A stretch of DNA of 64,000 nt from Salinivenus lutea (GTDB taxonomy: Bacteria > Bacteroidota > Rhodothermia > Rhodothermales > Salinibacteraceae). Within the stretch, counting starts at the first letter, position 1. Each line of letters starts with the position of its first letter. Under the pieces are notes generated by a model. It was given only the letters and a program-made list of their open reading frames with translations. It was not told the DNA's origin and did no database searches. This document shows, in pieces, positions 35,335-44,404 of this stretch. Where the stretch lies: assembly GCA_002894685.1 (NCBI GenBank), contig NCRC01000002.1:1-64000 (forward strand), read 5' to 3'. The translations under genes were made by a program, and so were the position numbers.

Positions 35335-35579
35335 GGCGGCTTTGGCCGTTTCGGCGTGTGTCTATCGGGGAACGCGAGATGGGGGCACGTGCTCCACAAA
35401 ACATCCTGGATGATGGCCTTTCGAGGGGAGCTCGTCACATTCTGTTCTATCGCCTCCGTGCTCCGGGCGGCGGAACGGCTGTTGGAACCGCAGTGTTTGA
35501 ACGTTTCCTCCTCCGCCCCGATCTCGACGGCGCGGGCGCGGGGCCCTCGGCGTGTTGCCTCGTTTCTCCTGCCGGAACC

Positions 35580-35798
35580 ATGATCAACGACTACATCGAA
35601 GTCAACCCTCGAAAACTGGGCGGGACGCCGGTCTTTCGGGACACGCGAATTCCCGTCTACGTCCTGTTCGACTATCTGGAGGAAGGCTACACGGTCGAGC
35701 AGTTTCTTGACGAGTACGACATTGATCCCGAGGTCATCCACGGGTTCATGCGCGCCGTTCGGGGCACGTTCGTTACGGAAGAGGAGGCGGAGGCATGA
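35580..35798 (+). CDS. DUF433 antitoxin
   Basis: 72 residues from an ATG at 35580 (MINDYIEVNPRKLGG); the frame is open further upstream but without family similarity. DUF433 hallmarks are clear: GGTPVFRDTRIPVYVLFDYL, then EGYTVEQFLDEYDIDPEVI, the helix-turn-helix part. These proteins are antitoxins or regulators that pair with DUF5615 PIN-like proteins. Its last four bases (ATGA) overlap the start of such a gene. Confidence 0.85.
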   Translation: MINDYIEVNPRKLGGTPVFRDTRIPVYVLFDYLEEGYTVEQFLDEYDIDPEVIHGFMRAVRGTFVTEEEAEA

Positions 35799-36121
35799 AG
35801 GTCCTTCTCGACCACAACATTCCGCACGCCCTCCGCCCCCTACTTTCGGACGCGCACGAGGTCTATACCACGGAGTACCTGGGCTGGTCGGATTACGAAG
35901 ACGACCGGCTGCTGGCGTCGGCCGTCGAGGCGTCCGTTGCTGCAATCGTGACCCTCGATCGAAGCCTTCCCCATCAGCAGGAGACCCGGGCCTACGCCCT
36001 CGGCATCGTCGTGCTGGCCGTTCATCCGACCACGCCCGCGCACCTCACGACGCACATGGATCGCCTCCGCACGGCCCTGCCCCGCGCGGCCTCCGAGCAA
36101 ACAGTGATCGTGTTGGAGTAA
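35795..36121 (+). CDS. DUF5615 PIN-like toxin
   Basis: 108 residues from an ATG at 35795 overlapping the DUF433 stop. The Mut7-C/PIN-like start KVLLDHNIPHALRPLL has the first acidic residue. WSDYEDDRLLASAVE and AAIVTLDRSLPHQ give the further acidic residues of the metal site. This is the usual toxin partner of DUF433, predicted to be an RNase. The pair is intact and in divergent orientation to the neighbouring Phd gene. Confidence 0.82.
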   Translation: MKVLLDHNIPHALRPLLSDAHEVYTTEYLGWSDYEDDRLLASAVEASVAAIVTLDRSLPHQQETRAYALGIVVLAVHPTTPAHLTTHMDRLRTALPRAASEQTVIVLE

Positions 36122-36164
36122 TGCGACTGAGAAGGCACCGTCGTGCAGACCGGGCGACCGAAGA

Positions 36165-36416
36165 TCATCCCGCCTTCGTCGCGCAAGCCACTTCTCCTTC
36201 TTCGGCCGGGCGGACCTGATCGGGACGCAAATCCACGACGGCGCGGGTCTCCCCGGTCAGGTATGTGAATTCGGCCGTGTACCCGTCCGGCCCCGAGTAG
36301 CCTCCCCGACGGCTGTCGGGATCGTGTACCATCACGATGGTCCCGAGCTCACCGGCGTGGAGCCCGTTCTCGGGAAGGTCTTCGGTCAACACAAAGCGGT
36401 CCAGTTCCTCCATCAT
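36165..36416 (-). CDS. DUF4926 protein
   Basis: 83 residues from an ATG at 36416. The SH3-like DUF4926 pattern is visible: DRFVLTEDLPENGLHAGELG, TIVMVHDP, then YTAEFTYLTGETRAVVDLRP. Genes of this family often sit next to DUF6883 genes, as here, six bases downstream of one. A toxin-antitoxin-like pairing is suspected for such tandems but not shown. Confidence 0.75.
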   Translation of the reverse strand: MMEELDRFVLTEDLPENGLHAGELGTIVMVHDPDSRRGGYSGPDGYTAEFTYLTGETRAVVDLRPDQVRPAEEGEVACATKAG

Positions 36417-36422
36417 GGCTAC

Positions 36423-36734
36423 TCAGTCAATTGGGTATGCTGTCACGAGCCGTGGCACCGACTCGCCGGTGCGGATCATCCAAACGCTCCGAACGAGCGT
36501 CCCCGACAGGGGTCCCTCTACAACGTACGTCGTGCCGTGACGGGTTTCTTCTACGGATGCGACGGAGCCGGTGGCGTGGTCCCGAAGATCGTCTCGCAAC
36601 GCCGTCCAGTCCTCGCCGTACTCCCCCCTGAAGAACGCACTCTTGCCCTTCGCGTCCGGATGGTCTCGGTTCAGGAGATACTCTGTCAACTTGCGCCGAT
36701 CAACATGTGCCTGCTCGCAATTCGGGAGGGGCAT
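36423..36734 (-). CDS. DUF6883 protein
   Basis: 103 residues, ending six bases before the DUF4926 gene. Family features are DRRKLTEYLLNRDHPDAKGK at the start, HGTTYVVEGPLSG in the middle and SVWMIRTGESVPRLVTAYP at the end. The function is unknown. Two members occur in this window: this intact one, and a decayed one at 24747-25016 that carries a stop at the conserved Trp. Confidence 0.78.
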   Translation of the reverse strand: MPLPNCEQAHVDRRKLTEYLLNRDHPDAKGKSAFFRGEYGEDWTALRDDLRDHATGSVASVEETRHGTTYVVEGPLSGTLVRSVWMIRTGESVPRLVTAYPID

Positions 36735-36795
36735 TGGTTGTCACGGAAATGGCGTGTGCGCGACGCTCAAAAGCGGGGGTCGACAGGGTAATGCC

Positions 36796-37079
36796 TCACC
36801 CTGCGTTGGCCGCAATCACCTTCCCCCACGCTTCCTCCGCCCCCCACGTCCGAACGGCATCACGGATGCGCTCGTCGAGCTCTTTTGCGAGACGGTCACT
36901 GTGCGAGAGGGGATACCCGAGCCATTCCCCTGCTCCCGTTGCTTCTCGCGGATGGCGTCGACGAAGGCAGCCTGGACCGGGGGGACGAGTCGGAGCAGAA
37001 CGAAAAATGCACGGGTCAACCGGTCCTCGGCATCTGCGGACTTGTTTTCAAAGCGGCCGAAGTAGTTGGTTCGTTTCAT
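36796..37079 (-). pseudogene. Frameshifted or internally deleted gene of unknown function
   Basis: From an ATG at 37079 the frame encodes MKRTNYFGRFENKSADAEDR then LTRAFFVLLRLVPPVQAAFV, ending in REKQREQGNGS. Around 36915 the protein-like character shifts to another minus-strand frame: GYPLSHSDRLAKELDERIRD, AVRTWGAEEAWGKVIAANAG, stop at 36796. Both halves have strong helical, Salinibacter-like composition, so this is a broken gene. It may be the two ends of a larger protein joined by deletion. I do not recognise the family. Confidence 0.5.
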
Positions 37080-37303
37080 AACCAAAGAGTGGCCCTACTG
37101 CAAGAAGGGAAGCAAAAGGTCTTCGTGACAGTGTCTTGAAAGGTTCTTGGCCAGTGGTATGGAGAGCGTCTATCACTCTCTAGCCTTGGTCAATATCCGC
37201 AGTTACGAGACAATTGAACTGACGGCAAAATCGGCCACAATATCACCACATTCAACCAACTAATAGATCAGTCTTATTTTTTTTCAATATACCAAGCATT
37301 TAT

Positions 37304-37945
37304 TTATCGAATTTGACGAAGGTAAGCAACTAGCTTATGCATGCGTGTTCTGGGATGCGGATCGTCAAATCTTCGTCCCCCATTTTGGCCCCACATTGTA
37401 CGAGCATTACTAATTGCTCGATCCATGTTCGTCTTGGTTTCTTTGTATATATTCGGTTTTACTCTCTGATAATCGTCAATGTGAGATTCAGACTCAATAT
37501 CCTGGACAACTCCAGAGCAAGGTGACCTGGATCCAGTGTAGTACTTAAGCGGACCCATTTGTCGAAAATGCAGAAGTATCCAGTACTCAAAACAAGGTAT
37601 CGAATATATCCAGTAAACAGATCTCCCATTATTGGAAATTCGTTTTAAGCGTTCAATTGCGTCTCCAAATCTGTCGTGTTCATCTCGATCGAATACACAA
37701 TACAGCCTTTCGTATTCGCTCTCTTCGCCATCACTAGGTAGGAATTTCCTTAAACCATAGCCTACCACGGACCACGGTTCAGATCTGGGAGCAGGTTCGA
37801 CCACCACCGAAGGAAGGTTTTCATCTTGCCGTAAATCGTCAAGGTAATTCGGTTCAGTCACATCGTCCTCTGTGACGATCAGAATGCGAGGGAGCTTCCG
37901 GCGATCACCCGGCCTCCGCTCAGAAGTACGAGACGGTCTACTCAT
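37304..37945 (-). CDS. rloB: RloB-like protein (TOPRIM-type nuclease candidate)
   Basis: 213 residues from an ATG at 37945, which overlaps the end of the ATPase gene by 8 bases; a longer frame to 37999 is less likely. The start RKLPRILIVTEDDVTEPNYL has the acidic patch of the TOPRIM-like RloB fold, and LYCVFDRDEHDRFGDAI supplies the D-x-D pair. SIPCFEYWILLHF is the typical RloB mid-motif. RloB is found with RloA ATPases in phage-defence loci. By analogy with PARIS (ATPase plus TOPRIM effector), it could be the effector. The DNA is visibly AT-richer than its neighbours, suggesting transfer. Confidence 0.82.
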   Translation of the reverse strand: MSRPSRTSERRPGDRRKLPRILIVTEDDVTEPNYLDDLRQDENLPSVVVEPAPRSEPWSVVGYGLRKFLPSDGEESEYERLYCVFDRDEHDRFGDAIERLKRISNNGRSVYWIYSIPCFEYWILLHFRQMGPLKYYTGSRSPCSGVVQDIESESHIDDYQRVKPNIYKETKTNMDRAISNARTMWGQNGGRRFDDPHPRTRMHKLVAYLRQIR

Positions 37946-39236
37946 TAATGCTGAGAAATTTTGCTTTTTGGACGATTCTCGGGATCGGACACCCCCCATA
38001 TCGACCCTGTCGATAGTTCTTTTCCAAAGCCTCAGACTTACGAGGAGCGTATTCCAAAAGAGCGGTAAGTTCGCTTGCTCCGTCCGAGAACTTCTCGGTT
38101 AACCAAATCTGATCTCGACGAAGGACATCTCTGTCGAATGGAGTCGTGTCGTGAAGGTTAAAGATGAGCTGTGCCCCATTCGGATTTGCTTCTGGATCGT
38201 TGAACAGATCAATGACCTCCCGAATGATGTCCGGATGGAGACTGGAATCAAGTTCGTCTACCACTAAGACATAGCCATTTTCCAGTACGTCTAAGAGGGG
38301 ACCAGCTAAGGCAAAATACTGCTGAGTTCCGTGTGACTCTTCCTCCAGGCCGAGCAATCCTTGCTGGTCTTCTCTCTCCGTGTGCTGGAACCGAACTGAT
38401 CGCGAAAGAAACTCTTCAATATCCTCGCGTTGACCAGATTCATCCAACCAACTCACTAGCTGTTCTGGGAGCTCTCCACTTATATCAACAGACTCTTCCT
38501 CGATATAGAGATCTTGTATCCCAACATCGGCAGCCTCTACTAGTCCCAATACTCTCTTTCTGTTTTCCTCCTCTTCGCAGAACTTTTTTGTGTAAGCACT
38601 TTCCAGGTTACTTCCGGCAATGTACCTCACGGAGTCCCTGAACCATTCAAATATTGGCTTCAGAAATTCATTATTCAACTGAACAGCCGTGGACAAATAT
38701 AGTGCGTTCGGTCTAGTCGCCTCCCATATCTGCATCTTTTGTCCTCTGAGATGCTCGCCGGGATTCCACTTGCCTTCTGGATGATTAGCGTGGTGCTCTC
38801 GTTCATACAACCTTCTCTGTCGACCTTTGGGGAAACTGTAGAGCCATTCTTCGAGAACCTCCTCTCTAGTTGCCTCGAAACCATACTGATACTCGACATC
38901 ATCGACCACGAAAGAGGCCTCGAACATGGTCGGTGAGTTTCGGCTCTGTTCTTCTAACCGGAAAGGATCGACAGGCTCAATGTCGTCTCCTTGCTGCAGA
39001 CGAGAAGCGGAATGCGCAACAATCCACCTCATCGCTCGCAGACCCATGAGTAGATTTGTTTTTCCGGATGCATTAGGGCCATAAATTGCCGCTGATCGTA
39101 GCGCTCGGTCTTCTTCCGACCGTGGTACGGACATCGTGTGGGTCTCCTCATGCTCACTATTCTTCTCAGCGAGAAGAGTGAGAGTCTGCTCATCTCTGAA
39201 GGACCGAAAGTTGCGCAAGCTAAATTCCAAAAGCAT
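37938..39236 (-). CDS. rloA: RloA-like AAA/ABC-type ATPase
   Basis: 432 residues from an ATG at 39236. The start LLEFSLRNFRSFRDEQTLTL is the standard opening of AAA_15/AAA_21 (OLD/RloA-type) ATPases. Walker A is GPNASGKT at 53-60. The signature-like stretch is LGLEEESHGTQQYF, and Walker B is YVLVVDELDSSLHPDI. LIFNLHDTTPFDRDVLRRDQ follows as the switch His region. Two-gene RloAB units are known from restriction loci and predicted as phage defence. The gene is translationally coupled to rloB. Like rloB, it is AT-richer than the flanks. Confidence 0.85.
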   Translation of the reverse strand: MLLEFSLRNFRSFRDEQTLTLLAEKNSEHEETHTMSVPRSEEDRALRSAAIYGPNASGKTNLLMGLRAMRWIVAHSASRLQQGDDIEPVDPFRLEEQSRNSPTMFEASFVVDDVEYQYGFEATREEVLEEWLYSFPKGRQRRLYEREHHANHPEGKWNPGEHLRGQKMQIWEATRPNALYLSTAVQLNNEFLKPIFEWFRDSVRYIAGSNLESAYTKKFCEEEENRKRVLGLVEAADVGIQDLYIEEESVDISGELPEQLVSWLDESGQREDIEEFLSRSVRFQHTEREDQQGLLGLEEESHGTQQYFALAGPLLDVLENGYVLVVDELDSSLHPDIIREVIDLFNDPEANPNGAQLIFNLHDTTPFDRDVLRRDQIWLTEKFSDGASELTALLEYAPRKSEALEKNYRQGRYGGCPIPRIVQKAKFLSINE

Positions 39237-39481
39237 AGACCTACCCTGTTAGCCGGTATTTTTTGCGAAAGGACTGCATTTTACGGCCTAAAAGGGTGTG
39301 GTTCAATCTATTTCAACCCGAGAGGACGTATTCCCCCGAACTTCGCACGCGGTAATAGCTAGTGCTGCGGCAAGGTGAACCTTCGGGTTGATCCTTTCCA
39401 ATCGGCGCGAATTCTCGCCGTTGGCGACCACCTTTGAGCACCAGAGAGAACGCGAACACGAAAAATTCCCTTGACTGACCA

Positions 39482-42400
39482 CTAGTAGATGGACGTATTT
39501 CGCTCTTCAAAAACCCCCCACGCCCGCTCATAATCGGCCTCCCGGTCGCACTTGTCAAACGGGGCCTCGTAGACGATCGTGCGCTCGACAGGGCCGCCCG
39601 GCTGGGTGTCGTCCTCGACCGTCTGCTCGACGGTGCCGGAGGTCATGTCCTTGACTTCGTTCCACTTTTTGCTCTTGAAGCCGACGCCCGGCAGGCCGCG
39701 GTTCTTGGTGTAGATGATGCGGCCGTTCCGGTCGTACCACGTGTTTTGCTCGTACTTGCGGAGGACGGGAAACTGCACGCGGTAGATCGTCTGCAGCTCC
39801 TCCAAGGTGAGGCCGAGGGCCTGGGCGGCCAGGACGTCCAGCTCCACCCGGGCCTGCCGCCGCGCGTAGCGGGTGCGCAGCGGGGTGTCCCAGTCCCACG
39901 TGCCCGTCAGATCCGAAAAGTCGGTGTCCGCGGGCAGGCGCGGGTCGTCTTTCGTCCAGGCGTCGTCGGTGAAGCCCTCCTGCCAGCTGTCTTCCCACAG
40001 GTCGGCGTAGTGGGTGGTGAGGCTGTTGAGGAGGAGGGTGCGAAGCGTGATGCGTGAATCGGGATCCGTGAGGGGAAATTGTCGGAGGGTGGATTCGTAA
40101 AGGTCGCTCTTTCCGGTGGTTTTGAGGAAAAAGTCGTAAGGGATCGACGAGCAGAGTCCATTGAATAGTACCATCTTCTCCTCATCACGGAAGACGGTGG
40201 AGAGGACAGTGTTAGGGTGTGCAGATCCTTTCGGAATGATAGTCGTAATTAAAGATCGCATCGAAGATGTCCCAAACATCCGCCGGTTTGCAAAGCGGTA
40301 AAAGTTCGTCACCGGCTTCTCCTCTTCGTCCTCGTTCGTCCACGGCACCATCGGCGTACGGCGGCGGTACTCATCGCGGGAGCAAGCGGGGACGTAGTTC
40401 GTGCGCGGGAGATAGTCCTTCGGAATCTTCGTAAGGTCGATCTCATCGTACGCCTTGTTGGACGTACAGGGGTCGCGGGGATTCTTGTAGAGGGGCGTGG
40501 CGACGAAGAAATGCGGACCGGACAGCACCCAGTCCTCCACGTCGTCGATGAACTGCGTGTCGCGCTCGATGGTGCCGTCTCGTCGAGCATATGTTTCATC
40601 AAACATCACGGTCGATTTGCATTCATCCTCAATGTCGCCCAGCCGTCGGGGCTGCTCTGCGAAGCAACGGAGCACTTCCAGAGTCTGCTGGGAGTGGACG
40701 GCGGAGAGCCGAGCCTCTCGGGGCGGCGTCCCCTCCTCATCGTAGAGCGTCGCGAAGAGTCGAAGTGCCTCGTCGTCCACTGTCACGACTCGCTGCGCGT
40801 GCCCCTCTGCATTCCAGTCATGATTCTCGTCTTTGATGCCCGGCACGGGACCACTCCCGTCGTGCTTAAAGCACGCGTCGATGGTCTTCGGCGTGAACAG
40901 GTTGACGATATTGGTAAACTGAACGTTATCCCGTGGAGCGTTTTGATAGACGTTTACACTGTAGTAATTCTGATTATCGATGTCAGCAAATAACTTAAAC
41001 TGGTTTTGGAAGTGATAATGGCCGCGCAGACGAGGATAAACTGCCCTCCGAAAGTCACCTCCATTCGGGTCGTCGTAAATTCCATCTGGATGTAGAAACG
41101 CCGTATTTCCCTCGTCACGCCCAATGCGCCAAGCCTGCGGGAGAAAGCACTTGTAGGAGTTGGTCTGAATTCCTTTTAGTCGCGGGTAATTCTGGACCGC
41201 GTTCAGAAAGTTCTGTGTTGACTCGTCTCCTTCATATTCTGCGAGATAGGTGTCTCTCAAGTGGTTTTCCTCAATGACAGACATCCGGTTCTGAGAGACC
41301 TCTCGCTTCGACCAGTCTCTCACAGCTATTTTGGGTTCTGCATCACTGAGTACGCCGGTATCGTCCCAATCAACTCTCACCCACGGCGGATTGCCAATCG
41401 TCAGATCAAAGCCCCCGCGTCGCTCGAAAAGATCGGCGTACTCCAGCTCCCAATGATGAAACTTGTACCGGTCCGCTAACGCCCGCACGAGGCCGAGGCG
41501 ATCGTTCTTCTCGCACAGCTTGTCCACGTTCACGAAGCCGTGCTCGTCCTTCAGGTCCATCGCCAGCTGGCGGGCGTCGGCCTCCATCGACTCGAAAAGC
41601 ACCTGCTGCTCCCCCACCGCAGTGGTCTCGTAGAGGTCCCCCTCCAGGATCATCTGCAGGTCCATGAGCCACTCCTGGCGGGTGGGCACCGTGTCGTGCG
41701 CGTCGATGGGCCAGAACCAGAGGGCACACCAGTAGTCCATCACCAGCTTGAGGCGGCGGTACGGGCTCGACATCCGCACGCCCTCCGAGTGCATCTCGTG
41801 GTGCCATTTCTCATCCTTCCACCGCGTGGTGGTGGGCCGTCGCATCGAGTCGGGCGCCGGCTGGCCCCAGATCTGGATGGGGTCGGTCGTCTGCTCGCGG
41901 ATGCGGCGCTGCTGGCGGATGTGCTTCTCCCAGAGGCCGTCGATGGCGTCCGACAGGCGCTGGAGCGTCTCCAGGTCCTCCGCGTCGTAGCCGCTCTTTT
42001 GGTCGCGCCGCCACGAGCGCAGGCTCTTGATTTCCTCTTCCGCGAGGTCGCCCGGGCCGCCGCTGGTGGAGTAGTTTGCCATCTCGTAGTCCGGCAGCAG
42101 GAAGTGGTAGACGTGCCCCTTCGGCCGCTCGTCGCCCGGCTCCACGCGCTCGGGCGGCGTCTCCATCCAGGCCGGCTTGCCGCGCCCGCCGCTGTCCGTC
42201 AGCAGCTCGGGGGCGTAGACCTGCCGCCGCGCCCCGATGAGCGAGTTGCCGGTGGTGAGCTGCATCCCAAACCACGGCACGAAGGCGAGGCCGCCCCGCT
42301 CGTGCTCGGGGTCCTCGGCCTTTTGCTCGTAGATCGTGTTCAGCCAGAGGGACACCTCCGCCAGCTCGGTGGCCACCGGGTTCAGGTCCACGCCGAAGAC

Positions 42401-44350
42401 GTTGTTGTCCGCGAGGTACATCTTCACCTTCTGCTTCTCGCGGCCGTACGCCTCGTGGGAGATGTACTCGCCGGTTTCTTCCTGCTTGCGCTGCAGGTAG
42501 GCCTCCGCGAGCTGGTCGACCGCCTCGTTGAGGAAGGCCCCGCTCCCCATCGCGGGCTCGCAGACGGTGAGGTCCAGAATGTCGTCGGCGGGCAGGTCGT
42601 CGGAATCCTCCCCGATCAGCTCCTTGAGGGCGTACTTGACGAGGCAGTCGGTGAGCACCTCGGGCGTGTAGTAGGACGCCGATTCCTCGCGCTCCCGGCC
42701 CGCCAGGCGGTAGATGAAGGTGCCCTTCTCGTAGGTGAGCGGCGTGCCGTCGTCGTCAAAGACAATCTCGTCGTCGGCGTAGTCGTCCAGCTCGTCCGCG
42801 CCCACAAAGTAGGCCACGTCCAGCGGGTCGCGGCTTTCACCCGCCTCCTTCACCTCGTACAGGGGTTCCTCCGCAAAGAAGCCCGAGTAGGAGAGCAGCG
42901 CCTCGTAGACGGCCCCGAGCTGGTTGATGCCGAGCGCCGCGTAGCTCACCCGCTCCCGGCCGTCGCGCCGATCGGGGTCGGAGAGCGACATGAGGCGGAT
43001 GACCGTCTGCAGCGTCTCGTTGCGAAACTTGACCTTGCGCAGGAGCGGCGTCCGCTCCGGGTCGAAGAGGTGCGAGCGCAGCGGCTCGATGCGGAAGGTG
43101 TGGTGCTGCGGGTCGTCGTCCTCTTCCCCAAAGTCCGCGGTGGTCTGTCCGTTGTCGCGGTGGGCCTGCCCGTTGGTGTCCACCTCGGGGTAGCCGTTGA
43201 AGATGAGCGAGAAGAGCTTTTCGACGGAGTGGTGGATGTAGAAGCCGTTCTTGGCCTCCTCGGTGGTCAGGTTCACCAGCTCCAGGTCGCGCAGGCGCTC
43301 CAGGCTGTAGCCCTTCAGGTACTCGTCGCTGTCCATCGGCGCGTAGCCCAGCTCGGGCCGCGCCTCGATGTAGAACAGAAAGAGCAGCCGGTACATGTAG
43401 CGCAGGCACTCGGTGGTGAGCTGGTCGGCGTCCAGCTCGTCGTAGGTCTTTTCTTTGCGCACCTCCTGCAGGTACCAGATCGCCTCGTTGCCGATCAGCT
43501 CAATGGATTCGCGGAGGGCGTACTTCAGGTCCTCCGAGACGGCGAAGGCGTGCTTGTGGGCGTTCTCGTCGAACGTGTCGAGCAGGCTGAAGCCCTCCTC
43601 CGGGCAGGTGCTCTGGCGGTGGAGGAGCGCGACGGTGGCCTTGAGGGTCTCGGCGTCCTTCCGGCCCAGGATTTCGTCGAGCTCAAACCGCAGGAGCCGC
43701 TTCTGCGACCACTTGTTGCGGTCGAGGAGCACGATCTGCGACGCGTGGACCACGAGCACGTAGCGCGGCGGCTCGTCGAGGGCAAAGAGCCCCTTTGTGA
43801 TGACCTCCGCAAGGACCGTATCGAGCGGGCGGTTCTCCGTCACCTCGACGTCGGACAGGGCGGCGTTGGGGTCGGCGTGCTCCGGGCGCAGGCCCGCAAA
43901 TTGCTCGGCGGTGAGGGTTTGCTCCAGCGGGTCGGGAGCCTCCTCCCCATCCGCCGGCGGGGCCTCCACCACACAGAGCTTGGGCGTGCCGTCGGGGCGG
44001 GTCACCTGTGCCAGGACCGGCAGCCAGCGGTCGTCGCGCAGGCGCTTGCACATCGGCTGGACGTCGTAGCCCAGCGCCTCCAGGAGCGGGGCCAGGAGCT
44101 CGCGCTGCAGCTGGAGGCGGCGGGTCGCCTCCGCGGCGTCGAGCAGCTGGTTGCTTTTCTGGAAGTAGTCGCCGCTCCGCCCGCCGAGGGCTTCGTGGGG
44201 CGCCCGGCGGTCCTCCTCCGCGCCCGTCGCCGTGGACTGCTCGGCCCAGTCGGCAAACTCGTCCTTCAGGTCTTTTTCGAGGACTTCGCGGAGGTAGTAG
44301 GAGGTGTAGAATTCGTTCTCGTTCTGGATGCCCGTGAGGTCGAGGGCCAT
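39482..44350 (-). CDS. drmMI: DISARM-type adenine-specific DNA methyltransferase DrmMI
   Basis: 1,622 residues from an ATG at 44350. SAM-binding motif I is CEPAMGSGAF (597-606), and the catalytic motif IV is GNPPW (986-990), of the N6-adenine type. The N-terminal 300 residues resemble the nuclease-like head of type IIG/ISP enzymes, but at LCVVEAPPAD (125-134) the expected E-x-K is E-A-P, so cleavage activity is unlikely. Length and layout fit DrmMI of class 1 DISARM, which marks host DNA. It lies in the same direction as drmD, with two toxin-antitoxin pairs between. A PglX/BREX-type methylase is an alternative, but the DrmD-like neighbour favours DISARM. Confidence 0.78.
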   Translation of the reverse strand: MALDLTGIQNENEFYTSYYLREVLEKDLKDEFADWAEQSTATGAEEDRRAPHEALGGRSGDYFQKSNQLLDAAEATRRLQLQRELLAPLLEALGYDVQPMCKRLRDDRWLPVLAQVTRPDGTPKLCVVEAPPADGEEAPDPLEQTLTAEQFAGLRPEHADPNAALSDVEVTENRPLDTVLAEVITKGLFALDEPPRYVLVVHASQIVLLDRNKWSQKRLLRFELDEILGRKDAETLKATVALLHRQSTCPEEGFSLLDTFDENAHKHAFAVSEDLKYALRESIELIGNEAIWYLQEVRKEKTYDELDADQLTTECLRYMYRLLFLFYIEARPELGYAPMDSDEYLKGYSLERLRDLELVNLTTEEAKNGFYIHHSVEKLFSLIFNGYPEVDTNGQAHRDNGQTTADFGEEDDDPQHHTFRIEPLRSHLFDPERTPLLRKVKFRNETLQTVIRLMSLSDPDRRDGRERVSYAALGINQLGAVYEALLSYSGFFAEEPLYEVKEAGESRDPLDVAYFVGADELDDYADDEIVFDDDGTPLTYEKGTFIYRLAGREREESASYYTPEVLTDCLVKYALKELIGEDSDDLPADDILDLTVCEPAMGSGAFLNEAVDQLAEAYLQRKQEETGEYISHEAYGREKQKVKMYLADNNVFGVDLNPVATELAEVSLWLNTIYEQKAEDPEHERGGLAFVPWFGMQLTTGNSLIGARRQVYAPELLTDSGGRGKPAWMETPPERVEPGDERPKGHVYHFLLPDYEMANYSTSGGPGDLAEEEIKSLRSWRRDQKSGYDAEDLETLQRLSDAIDGLWEKHIRQQRRIREQTTDPIQIWGQPAPDSMRRPTTTRWKDEKWHHEMHSEGVRMSSPYRRLKLVMDYWCALWFWPIDAHDTVPTRQEWLMDLQMILEGDLYETTAVGEQQVLFESMEADARQLAMDLKDEHGFVNVDKLCEKNDRLGLVRALADRYKFHHWELEYADLFERRGGFDLTIGNPPWVRVDWDDTGVLSDAEPKIAVRDWSKREVSQNRMSVIEENHLRDTYLAEYEGDESTQNFLNAVQNYPRLKGIQTNSYKCFLPQAWRIGRDEGNTAFLHPDGIYDDPNGGDFRRAVYPRLRGHYHFQNQFKLFADIDNQNYYSVNVYQNAPRDNVQFTNIVNLFTPKTIDACFKHDGSGPVPGIKDENHDWNAEGHAQRVVTVDDEALRLFATLYDEEGTPPREARLSAVHSQQTLEVLRCFAEQPRRLGDIEDECKSTVMFDETYARRDGTIERDTQFIDDVEDWVLSGPHFFVATPLYKNPRDPCTSNKAYDEIDLTKIPKDYLPRTNYVPACSRDEYRRRTPMVPWTNEDEEEKPVTNFYRFANRRMFGTSSMRSLITTIIPKGSAHPNTVLSTVFRDEEKMVLFNGLCSSIPYDFFLKTTGKSDLYESTLRQFPLTDPDSRITLRTLLLNSLTTHYADLWEDSWQEGFTDDAWTKDDPRLPADTDFSDLTGTWDWDTPLRTRYARRQARVELDVLAAQALGLTLEELQTIYRVQFPVLRKYEQNTWYDRNGRIIYTKNRGLPGVGFKSKKWNEVKDMTSGTVEQTVEDDTQPGGPVERTIVYEAPFDKCDREADYERAWGVFEERNTSIY

Positions 44351-44404
44351 GGAGCGGGAGCTGTGAAGCGGGAGACGTGATGCAGTGGGAAAAGGAAGGA
44401 GAGA

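Noticed and set aside
41540-44380. A plus-strand open frame of 946 codons opposite drmMI
   Set aside because: It is a shadow of the methylase reading frame with no recognisable domains.
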